A stretch of DNA of 64,000 nucleotides from contig CM044959.1 of assembly GCA_024516035.1 (NCBI GenBank), positions 30,056,189 to 30,120,188 of the forward strand, written 5' to 3'. The first letter of the stretch is position 1, and the number at the start of each line of letters is the position of its first letter. The position numbers and the translations under genes were made by a program. Under the pieces are notes generated by a model. That model saw only the letters and a program-made list of their open reading frames with translations. It was not told the origin of the DNA and did no database searches. Shown piece after piece: positions 24,583 through 37,659 of the stretch. This DNA is from Bactericera cockerelli. Taxonomy: Eukaryota > Arthropoda > Insecta > Hemiptera > Triozidae.

Positions 24583-25208
24583 CAGGATGGTTCAAAGAAG
24601 TAGGTAAATCCGTTAACCACATACTATAGAGACCTTCAAGATATCTTTGTTAAGGGAAATCGATCTTTAAAATATCTTAATTCAGGGAAATTGTGATTAT
24701 TTTATGGTTATTTCTCATACCTACATAATTATCAATTAAAATACTGGCCTAAATTGTGTCAGAATTGACATGGACGACGTTGCATTAGTTCCACAATTGT
24801 AGAAATCCTTCTACTTCGAATTTTTAATACTTGTGTTGGTTTGAGAAGAAAAAAAATATTCTGACCTTTTTTGTGCATAATGACATTGGTTCTAAATGGA
24901 TGAAAACGAAATTCAAATGTATTCAATCATTAAAAAGTTAAAACCAATTTTCTTTCACTCTTTTCCCCTGTGGACGCCCCTGAAAGAGTAATGGGCAAGC
25001 TTTTCTCGTCAAAAGAAAGCTGACATCTCGTATTGAGAGTAAATTTTATATCCGTCCCAATAGCTCAAATTGGCAAGGCGTAACTAAAAACTCCGGCGCG
25101 CCAGTCCGTTAGAAAGCATTTTCGCACCTTTTGTTATAGAGTTCATGCCCTTAAAATGGTCCATGATATATGTGGTTAACGGATTTACCTACTATTTTAA
25201 TCACCCTG
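24583..25208. mobile_element. Non-autonomous TIR element with TA duplication, 626 bp
   Basis: The left end CAGGATGGTTCAAAGAAGTA plus GGTAAATCCGTTAACCACAT pairs with the right end ATGTGGTTAACGGATTTACC plus the final ATCACCCTG. TA flanks both sides (24581-24582, 25209-25210). The pattern is Tc1/mariner-like. No transposase frame remains. Confidence 0.75.
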
Positions 25209-25971
25209 TATACTGGTACTGTATGTGGCTAATCCAAGGCATTGCCCTGCATGTATTTTCCTAACACCATGTAAATAAAAACTACTTAATATACTGATTC
25301 CTTTGATGATTGACATATACCTTCCCATGTAAATAAATCTGTGTTTACTTCTAAATTTTATCTGTTCTTACATAGGTAGTTATATTTTTTGCCCAATACA
25401 AAAAAAAAAACTTTCCAACTGTATATTCTGGACTCTCCTAAACTCCGGCTCACATTAGGTTAGAAGTTATTGTATTAGAAGTTCTATGGACATTGTCCTC
25501 ACTCATTTATGTAATCAAAGTACACAGCTGAAATATGGATAGGTACCTAAAAACTTGAATTTTGGATGACTATGTACAAACTGGGTAGAGTGGATATTAT
25601 GAAGAATTCGAAATTACAATTGGAGGCATGTTTTGACGAATATTACGACAATGCCTACCTCTTGAATAGGGCCTAGTACCGCCAACTTTTAAAACTAAGG
25701 TCCTTAAAAAAGTTTAGACTTTCTTGGCCATTTTTTCTCTGAGCACAGTTATTCTCATACGATGCGATGACATGCAAACTGTGGATGGCCTACAATTTGG
25801 CCCAGTTTCTGTTCATCATTATTTTACATCTCTTCCTTGTTCTGGGGGCCTCGTAAAATTCTAACGTAATCGTAAAACACACTTTAATAATAATAATAAT
25901 GCATATTTCCATAGTTAAGTTTCAATTTATTCAAGCAAAGTCAAAAACTTGTGTTCTCAAAAATAAAACAT

Positions 25972-26107
25972 CTAGGGCGGAATTAATAGACGTTTTTGTA
26001 ATACCTCTGTGGCGCTAAGTCACGGATTGCGTACTGTGTAAGAGAGGGAAAACCGACACTTACCAACGACTTAAGTTATTGATGTTGTCTATTAATTCCG
26101 CCCCTAG
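25972..26107. mobile_element. 136-bp MITE
   Basis: The ends CTAGGGCGGAATTAATAGAC and GTCTATTAATTCCGCCCCTAG are an inverted repeat. No target duplication is obvious. A half-similar stretch (TAGGGTGAAATTAATAATTA) at about 54061 may be a related end. Confidence 0.65.
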
Positions 26108-27640
26108 TTTTTTTAACACAACATAACTAGAATTATTTTTAGAGGTCGTTTGTGAGTACAATTGCACAGGGCTGAATGAAATGAACAGTTTTAACGTATT
26201 CACTTCACTCTCGTATTATCAAGGATTTCCGTACGAAAAACGCTCACTTGTTGGCTATGTGCCCTATTTCTAGCGAAATTTTTTTTGGGACTCGCAGATA
26301 TGCTGGGATGTTTTTAATGCGATAGATTTATGGGCAATTGTATCAATATATTATTTGTGTTTTTCTAATATGAAATACGTCTCTTGATGTAATTTTGCCT
26401 CTTCTTCTAGTTGTGGTACTTCTAATTTAGGAACGAAGTTGCTACAGGCCTTGCAAGAAACCAAATGTGGAGTTTTATGTATTATTTGGTTAACCAAAGT
26501 CAAACATTTGTATTTTTTGGGTCGATTTTATTTTAATTATTTGATCTTGGATTTTTGCTAGAATAATATGTGAGAAAAAATCATGGGTTTCCTTGACTTT
26601 GATTATTTTATGAAAATTTCTCTTTAAACAAATATAGTGTCAAAAGAAAAAGTTTATCTGAAAACTGAATAATAATATCTCTGAGTTTTGTTAAACATAT
26701 ACAATTTTTTTTATATATAAATAAAACTACTGACGAAAGCATCAAAGTATTGGAGCAGGTACTTTACTCGGAGTATTCACAACTGACTCACTCATCAAAA
26801 TAAACATAATGTTTATGTTACCTCGCTCCAGTGTTTATTTTCATGCCAAGGCCCAGCGAATCCACCTATGCTGATAGCCATGATGTACACGATGAAAAGG
26901 GAGGGGCAGTTTCAAGGGACTGCGGAATTGAAAAGCTCGGTGATGATATTATCGCACGCACGTTACTATGGCTCTCGGGGACATGCCTTGACTGCATGAT
27001 CTGCCTGTGCCTTTCACTTCCATGTCACATTTCCATAGTTGTATTTCTTGAAACATAAGTATAACAGGTGTAACACAATGACATACTCGTATAAAAAAAT
27101 ATTGAAGTGACTGAAAAATATACCCAATTACTACAGCACCACCTTCAAATTCTTGAAAGACAAATCTCGGTTTCAATTAATGTAACTAAGACCTAAGTAT
27201 ATGTTCTATGCAAAGCTTCTCTTCTAGTTCTTTTGGTAATAGGGCTTTTAATTTAAACTGACTGTTCAATCCAACTACGCCATTAAATTAAACGTCTCTC
27301 CTCTATTTCCTATTCAGGAAAAATTTGTACTTCCTATTGAGAATTGAAAATCTTCTACTTCCTATGGAAAATCGTGTATCCTATGAAAATTGATTAAATC
27401 TGACCCTACAGTAATAAAAATGATCAAATAATATCTTGGAAAATCCGATTTCTAATATTAGAAATTTATCTGAAGTAATAACAACACCATTTTCAATTTT
27501 CCCGTTTTGAGTACCCATGCTTTTTTCTACTTCTTTTTCATTCCATTTAAATCCCATGGCGATTTATGGTGGGGAACGTTGTAGTGTTTTTCAGTTATAT
27601 CAATGTGTTAGAATTGGACTATTCTGTTTGTTCTTTACAG
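26108..27640. other. Upstream or intron sequence before the KH gene
   Basis: AT-rich, no recognised feature. Overlapping frames at 26831-27058 and 26949-27176 on opposite strands have no recognisable domain. The 3' part ends in a good acceptor at 27639-27640. Confidence 0.4.
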
Positions 27641-27641
27641 A

Positions 27642-29758
27642 ATGGATCACATCCCTCACCCGAAGAGAGACATTGAAGACGGAGATGAGAGCAATGATAC
27701 GTGAAGAATCTGCTCAAGGAGAAGATGACACTGGACTCCGAGTCTCACTCATTCACGCTCAAGCTACTCGATGATGAAATAAACAAAGCAGTGAGCGCCA
27801 ACAAGAAGAAGTTTGATTCCCCCTACCTGGATCTCTTCCGGAGAAACCCATCCTGGTGAAAGTGAAGGTCTTGGTGCCCATGAAGGAACACCCGCGCTTC
27901 AACTTCGTGGCAAACTATTGGGACCCAAGGGCAATTCTCTACGTAGACTCCAAGAAGGACCATGACGAAGATGTCTATCCTGGCAAGGGCTCGATGCGTG
28001 ACAGAGCCAAGGAGGAGGAGCTACGCAAGGAGGGGACCCGAAGAATGCGCATCTGGTGGAGAGCTGCATGTCCAGTGTCTGCCTGGCTCCTCCTGCCGAG
28101 GCGCATGCCCGCATAGCATACGCCTTGTCAGAGCTGCGCAAATACATCATCCCGGATGTGAATGACGAGATCCGTCAGGACATTCCGAGAGATGGGCTAC
28201 GTGCACCATGAGCCGCGCCCTCAGATGAGACACCCCCGCCCACCCCCTCACATGATGGCCCCTCGGCCTGCCCCGGGTCTCCTCGCCCCCCCTCGCATGC
28301 AGCACGCCCCCCCTCCCCACATCGTGCGGCCCCCCCACCCCCATCCCACGCCTGCCCCCTCCTCCGCGGCAAGGTGCTGAGTATCCTGGATCGTGCACGC
28401 GCCGCCATGGACAAGCCCCCCTCCTCGCCGCCCCCGCCGTGGCCTACGAGTACGAGGACCCCACGCCGCCCACGCCTACTATGAGACAACCGCCGCCACC
28501 TATGATCCGAACCTGTACGACCCGTACGCCTCCTCGGCCGTGACTACTACGACACCTCGGCCTCGTACTACGAGAGCTCCGCGCCCTCCGTCCCCTCGGC
28601 CGCCCCGCGCTCCACTTCCAGCTGGAAGAGTACCTCTGGCGGCTATGCGGAACACCACTCATCCTCCCGCAGCAAGACACCCGCGCCCATCAGAACTTCT
28701 AGTAGCGGTAAGTATCGGTCAAACCCTTACTGAGGATATGGTGTTACCTAAAGAAAGCTAACGCATTGAGTTATAAAAGAACAACCCCGCCATGAAACTT
28801 ATAAGACAGAGTATAACCTAACGAGACGATTAAAAATGAAATCATTCTTAGAACTGGTGGTCTAACAATAAAAATGACACATGATAAAAAATACAATGCT
28901 AAAAATGGCCGACCAGATCTCGGACAAATAATTTAAAAAAAATACAGTGTACAGGAGACTTGGTAAAAATTACAATATAATGGTTTGGAGTTGGTTACAA
29001 TTCAATAATATTTACTTAACCCTCACAATTCAGTGGTTACAATAAAGTAAACATACTTACTAAAAATATTCGTAATACCCTAATTATAATATTGATGTAA
29101 ACATAATGCATTATTATGAAAACAGAATTATTCTTGCGACATGAAGTAATGGACTAACTTGCACAGTATAATGTTGTTTAAAAAAAAACAGTTCTAATTT
29201 AAATTTGGGTAAAATTATCTGCCCATTTCAAATATGTTCAACCTCCTAACCTTCTGAAATGATCATTTAATATAATATGTATGTGTGAAATTCAGTGTAG
29301 GGTTCCCATTCATTAAACCAACTACTTTTCCATTCCCTTGCCAGTTTAACCAAAAATAGACCAACGAAATAAATTTTAAAATAATTAAATTATTGATAAG
29401 ATACTTTTAGTAACAGAGAATTATGAGTTCTCGAGACCTAACAAGGAATAATTTTATTATTAAATCCGAGACGGAAATGGGAACCCTGCCTAACAACGTC
29501 TTGTAATATGCTCCTTTTTGGCACCAAAAAGGCACTTCGTGCATACAACTGTTCACTATGCTTATAATTTTTGTTCCTTTGTTTTTCTTTTATGTTTCAT
29601 CGTCTCTCTTAACCCGAAATCACTTAACTATGTCTAACTGAAACCCCTCGGTGATAACTGCAGACTATGGCTATGAAGACCGCAAGAGAAGATTGGACCC
29701 TTACAGTGATGTGGAGAGCAAGAAGTTTGTTGGATCCAGAGTTGTCAAATATAAATAA
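27642..29758 (+). CDS. STAR-family KH-domain RNA-binding protein (KHDRBS/Sam68-like), main exon frameshifted
   Basis: This is a nuclear single-KH (STAR) RNA-binding protein of the type that regulates splicing. Exon A is 27641-28707, after TTCTTTACAG; exon B is 29664-29758, and the GT-AG intron between them is intact. Reading across frames shows, in order: the dimerisation segment (LDDEINKAVSANKKK), PYLDLF, KPILVKVKVLVPMKEHPRFN, KLLGPKGNSL (the KH GxxG-type loop region), GKGSMRDRAKEEELRKEG, ARIAYALSELRKYIIPDVND (Qua2-like), a Pro/His-rich stretch, and a Tyr-rich stretch. Exon B gives DYGYEDRKRRLDPYSDVE and ends VGSRVVKYK, a Sam68-like tail. No single frame covers the protein: I count at least six one- or two-base disruptions, all in the GC-rich exon, while splice sites and exon B are intact. 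Sequencing error is likelier than a dead gene, but a pseudogene is not excluded. ATG 27642 is the probable start. Confidence 0.78.
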
Positions 29759-29759
29759 A
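29754..29759 (+). terminator. AATAAA overlapping the KH-gene stop codon
   Basis: The final codons AAA TAA plus the next A form the hexamer AATAAA. It may or may not be the signal used; many other AT-rich candidates follow. Confidence 0.35.
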
Positions 29760-32700
29760 ACCTCCATTCAACTCACTTCGCATTAAATATAACATTCAAT
29801 ATTTTTAATTTCATGTTTATAACATCTAAAGAGTTATAAGTAAATATTTAATTTTTAGAAGATTTTTTTTTATAAACTTTCCGTACATCTACCCTTCTGT
29901 GTAGGCCCTAGAATATGTTTTAATTTTACATAAGATAATTTACTTAGTATAGAGATCACTACCTAAAAAAATAGTACATTAATGACTTCATTGCGAAGTA
30001 GTCTATTTAGTATTTAGTGATGAAAGTAGTGGCGAAATTATAGTGCAGGAACTATAATACAAGTTGACATAATTGACAAAAATCACTCAATGAGTAATTT
30101 CAATCGTTTGTTAATGTATTTAAAATTAATTTAAGAACTATTTGTAACATTTTAACATGAAATTTAAATTATTGAAAATTATTCATGAATTGATTATTAT
30201 CGGATGGATATTTAATTATGAAATTATGCAATATAGATAACGAAAGAAGAAATGGTTCAAAAACTTATAATAATAAAACATAATATTGATGACTCTCATT
30301 AATTGGACAACAGTAGATTAAAGTTGCTGGAAGTATGTAAAATATTAAGAAGAAAAAAAGAATTTCTAGATTTTTAAAATATTAAACCTATTTTTTAACA
30401 GGACATTTAGGTTTTTTTTTTTATTATTATTTAGGATTCACAATCTTAGTATCAGGCGGAAAAGATTAATAAATAGGCACAATTAATAAATATAATAACC
30501 TATATCAATGAACTGATTTTGCCACAGTAGCCAAGCCTTACTGTGTAAATGTAGCACGAAATTACAAAAATAATAGGTAATGATTTATTGATTTAATATT
30601 AACAATGTACCTATCTATTTTTAATTGTAGTTACTTCAAACTATTGTATTCAAAAATAACAACATAAATGTACTGTGACTACAATATTGTAACTGTAATT
30701 TATCTACATATTATAATAAGTATTATTTATAACCTTTAAGGTAACTTGAAGTTTGATAACTACATAAGATCTACGTGCGTAGACAATACTATGCTTAGCT
30801 CCGAATTTAATACCATTAATACACGCAACTTGAATATTCAATAATGTTGTTCAACCACATGATTCTTGCTATTAGTTGCTTAATTCATTTTGTTTGATTT
30901 TTAAGGTAAAATAAATAGATTTAAAATATAATAATATTTTTAGTTTGAATAAGATTTTCTTTCCAAAAATATTTCTTTTTGTTCACTCGATTTCTTTTTT
31001 CTAGGTTTACCTAACAGATTTTCAATTTCTTATAATCGATTTTTTGTTTTTGTAGAACAAATAAATACACCTCAAATTAATTTTATAATACCTACAACAA
31101 ATATTTGTTCATTTGTATTACGATTCATGTTCATTTTACAACAAGACCCACCATATAAATGAAAAAGGAAAGAAAAAATCTTTTCCTCAGCAAAATCAAT
31201 TAATAAATTATTATTTAAAAAAATGATTTTTGATTTTGTGTTCATTCGTTGCTCATTATGAAAACTTGAAATTATTAGTGCAAGTATGTATAAGGAAACA
31301 AAATATCAGGATCAGTTTTAATTGAAATTTAACAACAACAACAAAAACAAGATGGTGTTTAAATGTCATGATAAATATTATGTAGCAGCAACTAAGAAAG
31401 ACTTATTTCTGTTGTGTATTCTTGTAATATTCCAATTTAGAATATTAATAAAAGGTATTTTCGTGCTAAAAGAACTCTACAGAGAATTGATAACTATCTA
31501 TAAATCTACCTCTTTTAAAGTGCTTATAATTATAAGGGTTAAATGATTTCAAAAATGTGGAACTACTTCCAAAGAAATGTAGTCCACAAATCAACTGACT
31601 GTATTATCCTTCTGATATTGATAAAAAAAAAAAAAAAAAAAAAAAATAATTGTATCAAGTAAAAATTACAACTTTTTAGAAAAATGATATAACAATATAA
31701 CATGTCTTTCTTCCTATAGAGTACCAATTGTTAGAGTTGTATATTAAGAAGTAAAGAACCCATCAGAGGACTTTAAAGAAAAACTGATTGCCTGACTGAT
31801 GTAATGAAGAAAACGATTTTTCAAGTGATACAACTTAACATGTTAACAATAATCGCAACAATAACATGTTAACAATAAACTACCAAGTATAAGGTAAGCT
31901 ATCGATCTTCTAATTTAATAGCATAAAATGTGCTATGTATAATTTAATCATTCCAATACAAAAACTCTTTATAAGAACTCAAAAAATAACTGAGCGTTTA
32001 GAAGTGATGTCCTCCTCTATCCTGTGGCGTCATGTAACTTAACAACAATCCTAATAGTTTGTCCATCCCTATTTTAATTTATTTTGTCATAAAACTTAAC
32101 AAGTTCCGTGCGACACTCACGTCTATGGCAAGTCTCAGGTGGTTTGAGCAAGAGAGCTGAAATTTTATACATATATGTTTGTTGTCCGTACAGTTTTCCG
32201 AATTTGACGAAATTCTCTTGCAATGTTCACTTAATTGCACACACAATAATAATGAGAAGGAAAAAAACCCAGTCTAACTCATTGAGCTTTTTCAACCTCG
32301 TGAGGATAGCTATGAGCGTCACCTGACCATCCTACCCAAGATTTTTATTGGTAATATAATGTTAAATAACCTCCGTCTTAATTATGAAAGTATTAACAGA
32401 CAAAAAAAATATAAGCACTGGAAAAGTACCTAAACGTTACATCAACTGATGCAATGTTTAATGCTCCAATTTTCTAATCAATGCAATACAATAACAGCAT
32501 TGAATTATTTAAAAGTAATGATAAGAAGTTATATCACTTTTTTTCCATTATCAAAATTGCATCATGTGATTTTGCACACTCCAGCCCAGAATGGTAAATC
32601 ATATTGAAAAAAAAATGCCAACTAAGAATTCCAATATGCTTTTTATATACATATTTAAAGTTTGAATATCATAAACACAATAATTTACAATAACTATTCA

Positions 32701-33400
32701 ATTTAAATACAAGATAACTATTGTATGTATAATGTACATCTCATGTTTAAATTTAACTAATGTAAGAATTTACAGCTTCTTCGTAATAATGCGTAATTAC
32801 GTACGTACGTACGTATGTATTTTCCATACGCCGAGAAAAAATATATATGCCTTTATATTCTGGCTTTCAGCTTTATCTATTCATATGGGAAATCTTCTGT
32901 CCTATATTAAACTCATCATTATCATCAACAGCAGTTAGTGGTCCAATATTAAAACAGTCCTGTTTCTTGCCTCGTTATCTGCCACTCATTAGAGCTCACC
33001 CCTCCATCTAATTGTCGGTCTTTTCTACGGGTTTTTTTTTCTACATTTCTAGCGTACTATTGTGGTATTTGTGTTGTATATATCTGTCATTATTCAAACA
33101 TATTAGATCAAGTTTTATTTACATACATAGAAATTGACATTAATAAAACAAAACTTGATCAAGGGCGGTGCTAATGCCAACGGCATTTTCTTCCATTATC
33201 AATATCAGTACATACACATAGTACAAATGAATAATAATTGAAGGAAAAATCCTCCCCGTCGATTACCATGCATGAAATTTTGTGTATTGTGAACCTTCTT
33301 AACTTTGTCTGTGAAAATTAAATAGGAAATAAGAAGTAGCCACAGTAGTTGCTCATGTCACCAAAAATTATTTAACACACTCGGACTTATTTCCATTAAA
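29760..33400. other. AT-rich stretch, probable 3' UTR then intergenic
   Basis: Very AT-rich. Contains poly(A) at about 31622-31646, ACATGTTAACAATAA repeated near 31838 and 31863, and a (GTAC)n/(GTAT)n microsatellite near 32800-32820. A partial copy of the LINE stem-loop module (GGGCGGTGCTAATGCCAACG) lies at about 33164. No gene is supported. Confidence 0.4.
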
Positions 33401-33729
33401 GGTTTACCTGCGGATGTCACACATACGGATCCCACACACTGCGGCTTCTACTTGTACATGACGCCGCAACCGCATATCAACCAATTCAGAAGCTATGCAT
33501 CACTCTGCGACTCTGTTGTTTAGAGCGAACTTGCGGCGCTTCTTCCGGCATTGAAACATCAAGCATTTGGATTTCGCGAAAGTGCGCACTCAATTATGAA
33601 AGTGAATTAAGACCTTCTCAGTAATTCCACCGATCGATTTTGTCTTGTTGGTGTGATCATGAAGATGTGAATAGCAAGATACAAACTTTCTCTAAAGGAT
33701 AATGATGAAATGTACCCCAGCTCTCAGGT
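33401..33729 (+). promoter_or_regulatory. Possible promoter and non-coding first exon
   Basis: GC content rises locally and repeated GCGGC/CCGCAA words appear (33450-33560). ATG at 33704 opens a short frame ending at a donor-like CTCAG-GTAATG (33729). With the coding-like segment at 33818 this could be the 5' end of an unrecognised gene. This is inference from composition only. Confidence 0.2.
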
Positions 33730-33817
33730 AATGCATTTCTTCCTCTTGGTTTTTTTTTCTCTCAAGGAACCCCTGTTTTATTTTTGAATCCACACAATTG
33801 TAATAATTGCAAGATTA

Positions 33818-34000
33818 ATGGATATGGATTGCGATTTAAATCAAGTTGTTGATGGAACAAGCACGAATACAGCTGGAGGAAGTGATGGTCTGCAGCTAAT
33901 TTTAGCTGGCTCGTCCTGGACCACATATTCTTACCGAGTATGTTCGATCAATCTTCGTAAAATCTTGGGCTTTAAATTTTCACTCCAAATGATAAGTTAG
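33818..34000 (+). other. Unrecognised coding-like segment, 60 aa
   Basis: The frame begins MDMDCDLNQVVDGTSTNTAG and continues about 20 residues before a donor-like CGAGTATGTT. A diverged copy of its first ~55 bp lies inverted at 34034-34090. I do not recognise the protein. It may be a first exon or a domesticated or duplicated fragment. Confidence 0.25.
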
Positions 34001-34090
34001 TATTGTTATAGTACCATTAGGTATTATAATAGCTGTATCTGTGTTTGTTCCATCTACAACAACTTGATTTAAATCGCAATCCATATCCAT
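33980..34090 (-). other. Inverted copy of the MDMDCDLNQ segment, 36 aa
   Basis: On the minus strand from ATG 34090 the frame reads MDMDCDLNQVVVDGTNTDTA and then about 16 more residues to TGA. The first part matches the + strand segment at 33818 with one codon inserted and several substitutions; the rest differs. Confidence 0.25.
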
Positions 34091-34237
34091 ATATGTATGT
34101 TCGAAATTGGCCATCATCAGTGTTATTATTTTTTTCTTTACTACCTTAAGCAGTTATGTAACGAACATTTTCTCATGATTTAATTTTGTAGTATCTAATA
34201 GTATTTATGCAAGTCCTTCTCACTCATGATTGGTGAA

Positions 34238-34435
34238 GACGACAACACTCTTGGTATTATTATCGTAGGAAACTTGCAAACCCACATCTCATTGTGGGTA
34301 GGAAGCCACATTAAACTCACCCAGCCTGGGTTGGCCCGGAATGCCAGCATTACGAAGTGTTCACCTCGCTGGACGTTGCTTAACCTCGGTGATCCTACGA
34401 GAACCCGGTGCATCCAACGCGCCATTGACGCTGGC
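34238..34435 (-). mobile_element. Degenerate 5S-headed SINE
   Basis: Minus-strand head bounded by GCCAGCGTCAATGG and ATGCTGGC (34343-34435), with AAGCAACGTCCAGCGAGG-like promoter sequence, then the shared core (CAACCCAGGCTGGGTGAG). It is older than the copies at 18510 and 54785. Confidence 0.65.
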
Positions 34436-35221
34436 TTCGCGTGATTTACGTCTAAGAACAGAATTAACGAAGAAGAAAAAAATGTCTTCATATCAACAAT
34501 ACATAATATTTGCTTTTATTTTTCTACCGTCAGCTGTGTTTCTAACAAGCTTGTGATAATATTGGAACTTAATGAGCAACAGAAATGAGTTTCCTCTCTG
34601 TTGTCTGTTCTCTAAAGCCTTGTGTTTGAATTCTTGATTTCCCGGTTTGTTTTTACATGGTAACTGTCGAACTCTCGTGTCGAAAAACGAAACTACAGAT
34701 CAAGTTCTAGAAAAAAATATTCGTTTGAGGTAGAATCAAAATGTTTATCGAGTAATTACTTTTCTATTTCTTATCATCAATCATTGTGAAACAAAAATTT
34801 ACTTTCGTTGAAAATTTCCTCACTTTCGCTTTTGTCTTTCGAGAAAAATGATTTATTTCTCTCGATAATAACAAGTATTGTGAGTACCTATACCTGTTAT
34901 TATGTATTTGTGTGTGAAAATTTTTCGGAGATTTCATCGTCAAGGGTCATACTTGTACAAATTTACATAATACAGTTTTCTGTTGTCATAAGTGTTGCCA
35001 AACTAAGTTATGCTCTTGATTTTTTCGTCGTGGAAATGTTAGGTAGGGAAAGGGTAAAGAAAATCAATTTTGGAGACTCGCATCAGTACAGAAGCACGAC
35101 CACAGACTCGAACTGAATGAACTTCATTGTTGGGAAAATCTTTCTCACTGTAAGACAACAATACCATAAAATGAATTGAATTACTTTGTCCTAAAAAAAA
35201 TTACACGTTATAAAACATACC

Positions 35222-35310
35222 GACCTCAGTTGCTTGATCGATAAGGCGGCGGACTTGTAAGTCCCAAGTTAAGAAAAGTCAAGTTTGAGTAGTTGTGATA
35301 TCAAAATACA
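35222..35310 (+). mobile_element. tRNA-derived SINE with B-box deletion (CCTCAGTAGCTT family)
   Basis: ACCTCAGTTGCTTGATCGAT, then AAGGCGGCGGACTTGTAA, then directly AAGTTAAGAAAAGTCAAG; the B-box segment seen at 48810 is missing. It ends in an (ATACA)n-like tail. Confidence 0.6.
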
Positions 35311-35478
35311 ATACAATACTCTCTTTATTCTACAAGAATGAGGCTAAAGAGTCCCCTTACTGTTTTTATATTAGCGTCTCAGTAGCTCCATTTCTTCTAT
35401 GACAATCCCAAAACTCTTATGTTTATGTATGTGGTTTCATTGTTTTCATGTCAAAACTTTAGTGGTCAGCTCAGCATT

Positions 35479-35811
35479 TTTTTATATCATTCTTAGACCT
35501 GATGGCAGGGTTTTTGGTGAAACCCTGACAATAAAAACTGCGACCTAATTAGATCTATTGTGACCAGTTGATCCTATTTGGTTTTAACGTTCTGATTGAG
35601 ACTGATAGTCAGGACGGGGGTTTTACACTCCATTTGTTGGGAATTGTACCGTCCCCCCCACATTAACCTCACCCAGCCTGGGTAGGGCTGGAAATGCCAG
35701 CCTCACGTGTTTGGAGGGAACAGATTTTCCTTCGAAAAGGCTGCCCCAACCGTAGATCGAACTTGGGATCTCTGGACTACGGGCAGTAGTCACAACTGTC
35801 ACGCCACGGAT
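35479..35811 (-). mobile_element. tRNA-headed SINE sharing the 5S-SINE core
   Basis: On the minus strand a tRNA-like head (GGCGTGACAGTTGTGACTAC with GTTCGATCTACGGTTGGGGC) is followed by a core matching that of the 5S-headed SINE (AGGCTGGCATTTCC, then CCCAGGCTGGGTGAGGTTAA, then GTAAAACCCCCGTCCTGA), then a distinct tail. A 10-bp duplication GCTCAGCATT flanks it at 35469-35478 and 35812-35821. A second copy is at 50034-50350. Confidence 0.75.
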
Positions 35812-35821
35812 GCTCAGCATT

Positions 35822-37650
35822 ACTAAACTCCAAATTTAATCATTTAATTTTTGTCTAATCAAGCTGAAATTTTCAGATTATTTTTGATATATTAGAATTT
35901 AATGTATAATTTTTGAATGACTATATGGTAACTTACCATTGGTAAGCACCGTTAAGCTAGGCTAAGTAATGTTGTGCGTTGAGCTAGGCTAAGAACAATA
36001 TTGTTCTCAATTATTTAAAATCTAAGAGTTACCTTAAGAGATCTTCCCTTAAATGAACTCTGAAGTGAGCTCTGGACACTTTGATCAACTAGTGTTAAAT
36101 TTGAACATCGCTGTTGAAACACATATTTTATAATAATTTCTTTCTTTGTTTATCATACGTCACCCGCTCACGGGTAATACGACTCTCTATAACTCGTCTT
36201 CTCTGACAACTCATTTGACCAAGCCATTTGTGAAGTAATCGAAATGCATGTTTAGCTATTGAGTCATTTATCATTTTATTCAACGCTTATTTACTACGCG
36301 AGTGTCTTGGATTGATTGGAAGCGAGAGTTGTGAATTGGACATTTCTGGCATGGTCTTTTTCTTAAAGTCGGGATAGAAAATATTACTCTGAATGATGCC
36401 TTCTCTAACTTCTATTAATAGGGATGCGATAATAAATAAATAAAATAATAATCTTGTAATTATTAAAATTGCCTACTGGTGATTCTTTCTACGTGTCATC
36501 ACAAATATTTAAAGTGATTCATATTAAGTTGAATGGTGTTTACCAAGTCCTTATTAAGAAAAAAAGGAAATTGAGTTTTTGTGAATGTTATCTCCTGCAT
36601 GGTTAAGAGCCCAGTGTTTGCTTTTCGGGTGTGTGTGACTTAGTTATGTAACGAGTGATGGCCGGTCTGCTATGAAACAAATTTCTCTCATTCTTATATC
36701 AGTCTTACAAGACGTTTAGATTTCATTCTGATTTGTTGCGTTCAAATACTCACACGAAGTGGATAGTGTTTTAGTGTCTCAATCGCTCATAGGAAACGTG
36801 GTAAGAAAGCCTAGCTTTATTTGTTGTTAATTGACTTTTCTTCTGTTTTATGAATGTCGTCAAATATCGGGGTTTTTTTAGTAATATTGAAGTGTTCAGT
36901 GATAAATATTTCCTATGTACATAATAATTACTCACGTGCAATGCTCAGCACAATAATTGCATGGTTTGAGTATGATTTATGCTCAAAGTGTTTTCTACGA
37001 CCAATTGTTTAGATAAAGTCTAACCGGATAAGCAAGTTTCATAGTGTTGTGTCTCTTTTGTCACTTTCGCATTTTCTGGAATTGCGTGTCCTGCCTGGCT
37101 CATAGTACTTTTCTTGATTGTTTGATGTGGTCTTTTGTATCATCTGTTTCTCAGTTTTAAGCCTATTAGAACCTTTTGAAATGAGCCAGCTAGCTATGCC
37201 GTTTAAGGGGTTAGTTGACTCATACGACAGTGTTAACAGCCCATTATCCTTATTTTTTTCCATCCGTCTTCGTTGAATCTGACAGCATTATACAAATATT
37301 TAAATACTACCCTCTGATCCATAAACTGCTACTATTATCTTGAAAGCCCGTGATCTTATCAACCGACGCGAACGGATACAGGTTGCAGGCACCCCAATTT
37401 AACACCATATTTTTTATTATTTTTTTACTCTTCAAATTATCTATTTGAAAAGTAAAAAAATATTTAGAATTTAAGTACATATCTAATAAATAAACAAGTT
37501 TCTTTGTGTTATTATTATTATATATTTCCTTTTCCTTGAATTTACTAATATCTTATTTGTGCCCATAATTCTGTCACTGGTTGCTGCTCACGTGAAATCT
37601 ACCTAGTCATTCTACCTCACGAGGTATGAGTGGGCCCACTGAGACCCGTA
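35822..37650. other. Intergenic, nothing recognised
   Basis: No supported gene. An 18-base T7-promoter-like string at 36175-36192 is treated as coincidence. The minus frame 37039-37263 is unrecognised. Confidence 0.4.
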
Positions 37651-37659
37651 ACATTCAAA

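Noticed and set aside
28147..28761. Several GC-rich frames on both strands over the KH-gene exon
   Set aside because: They are shadows or frameshift pieces of the proline/tyrosine-rich part of the KH protein.
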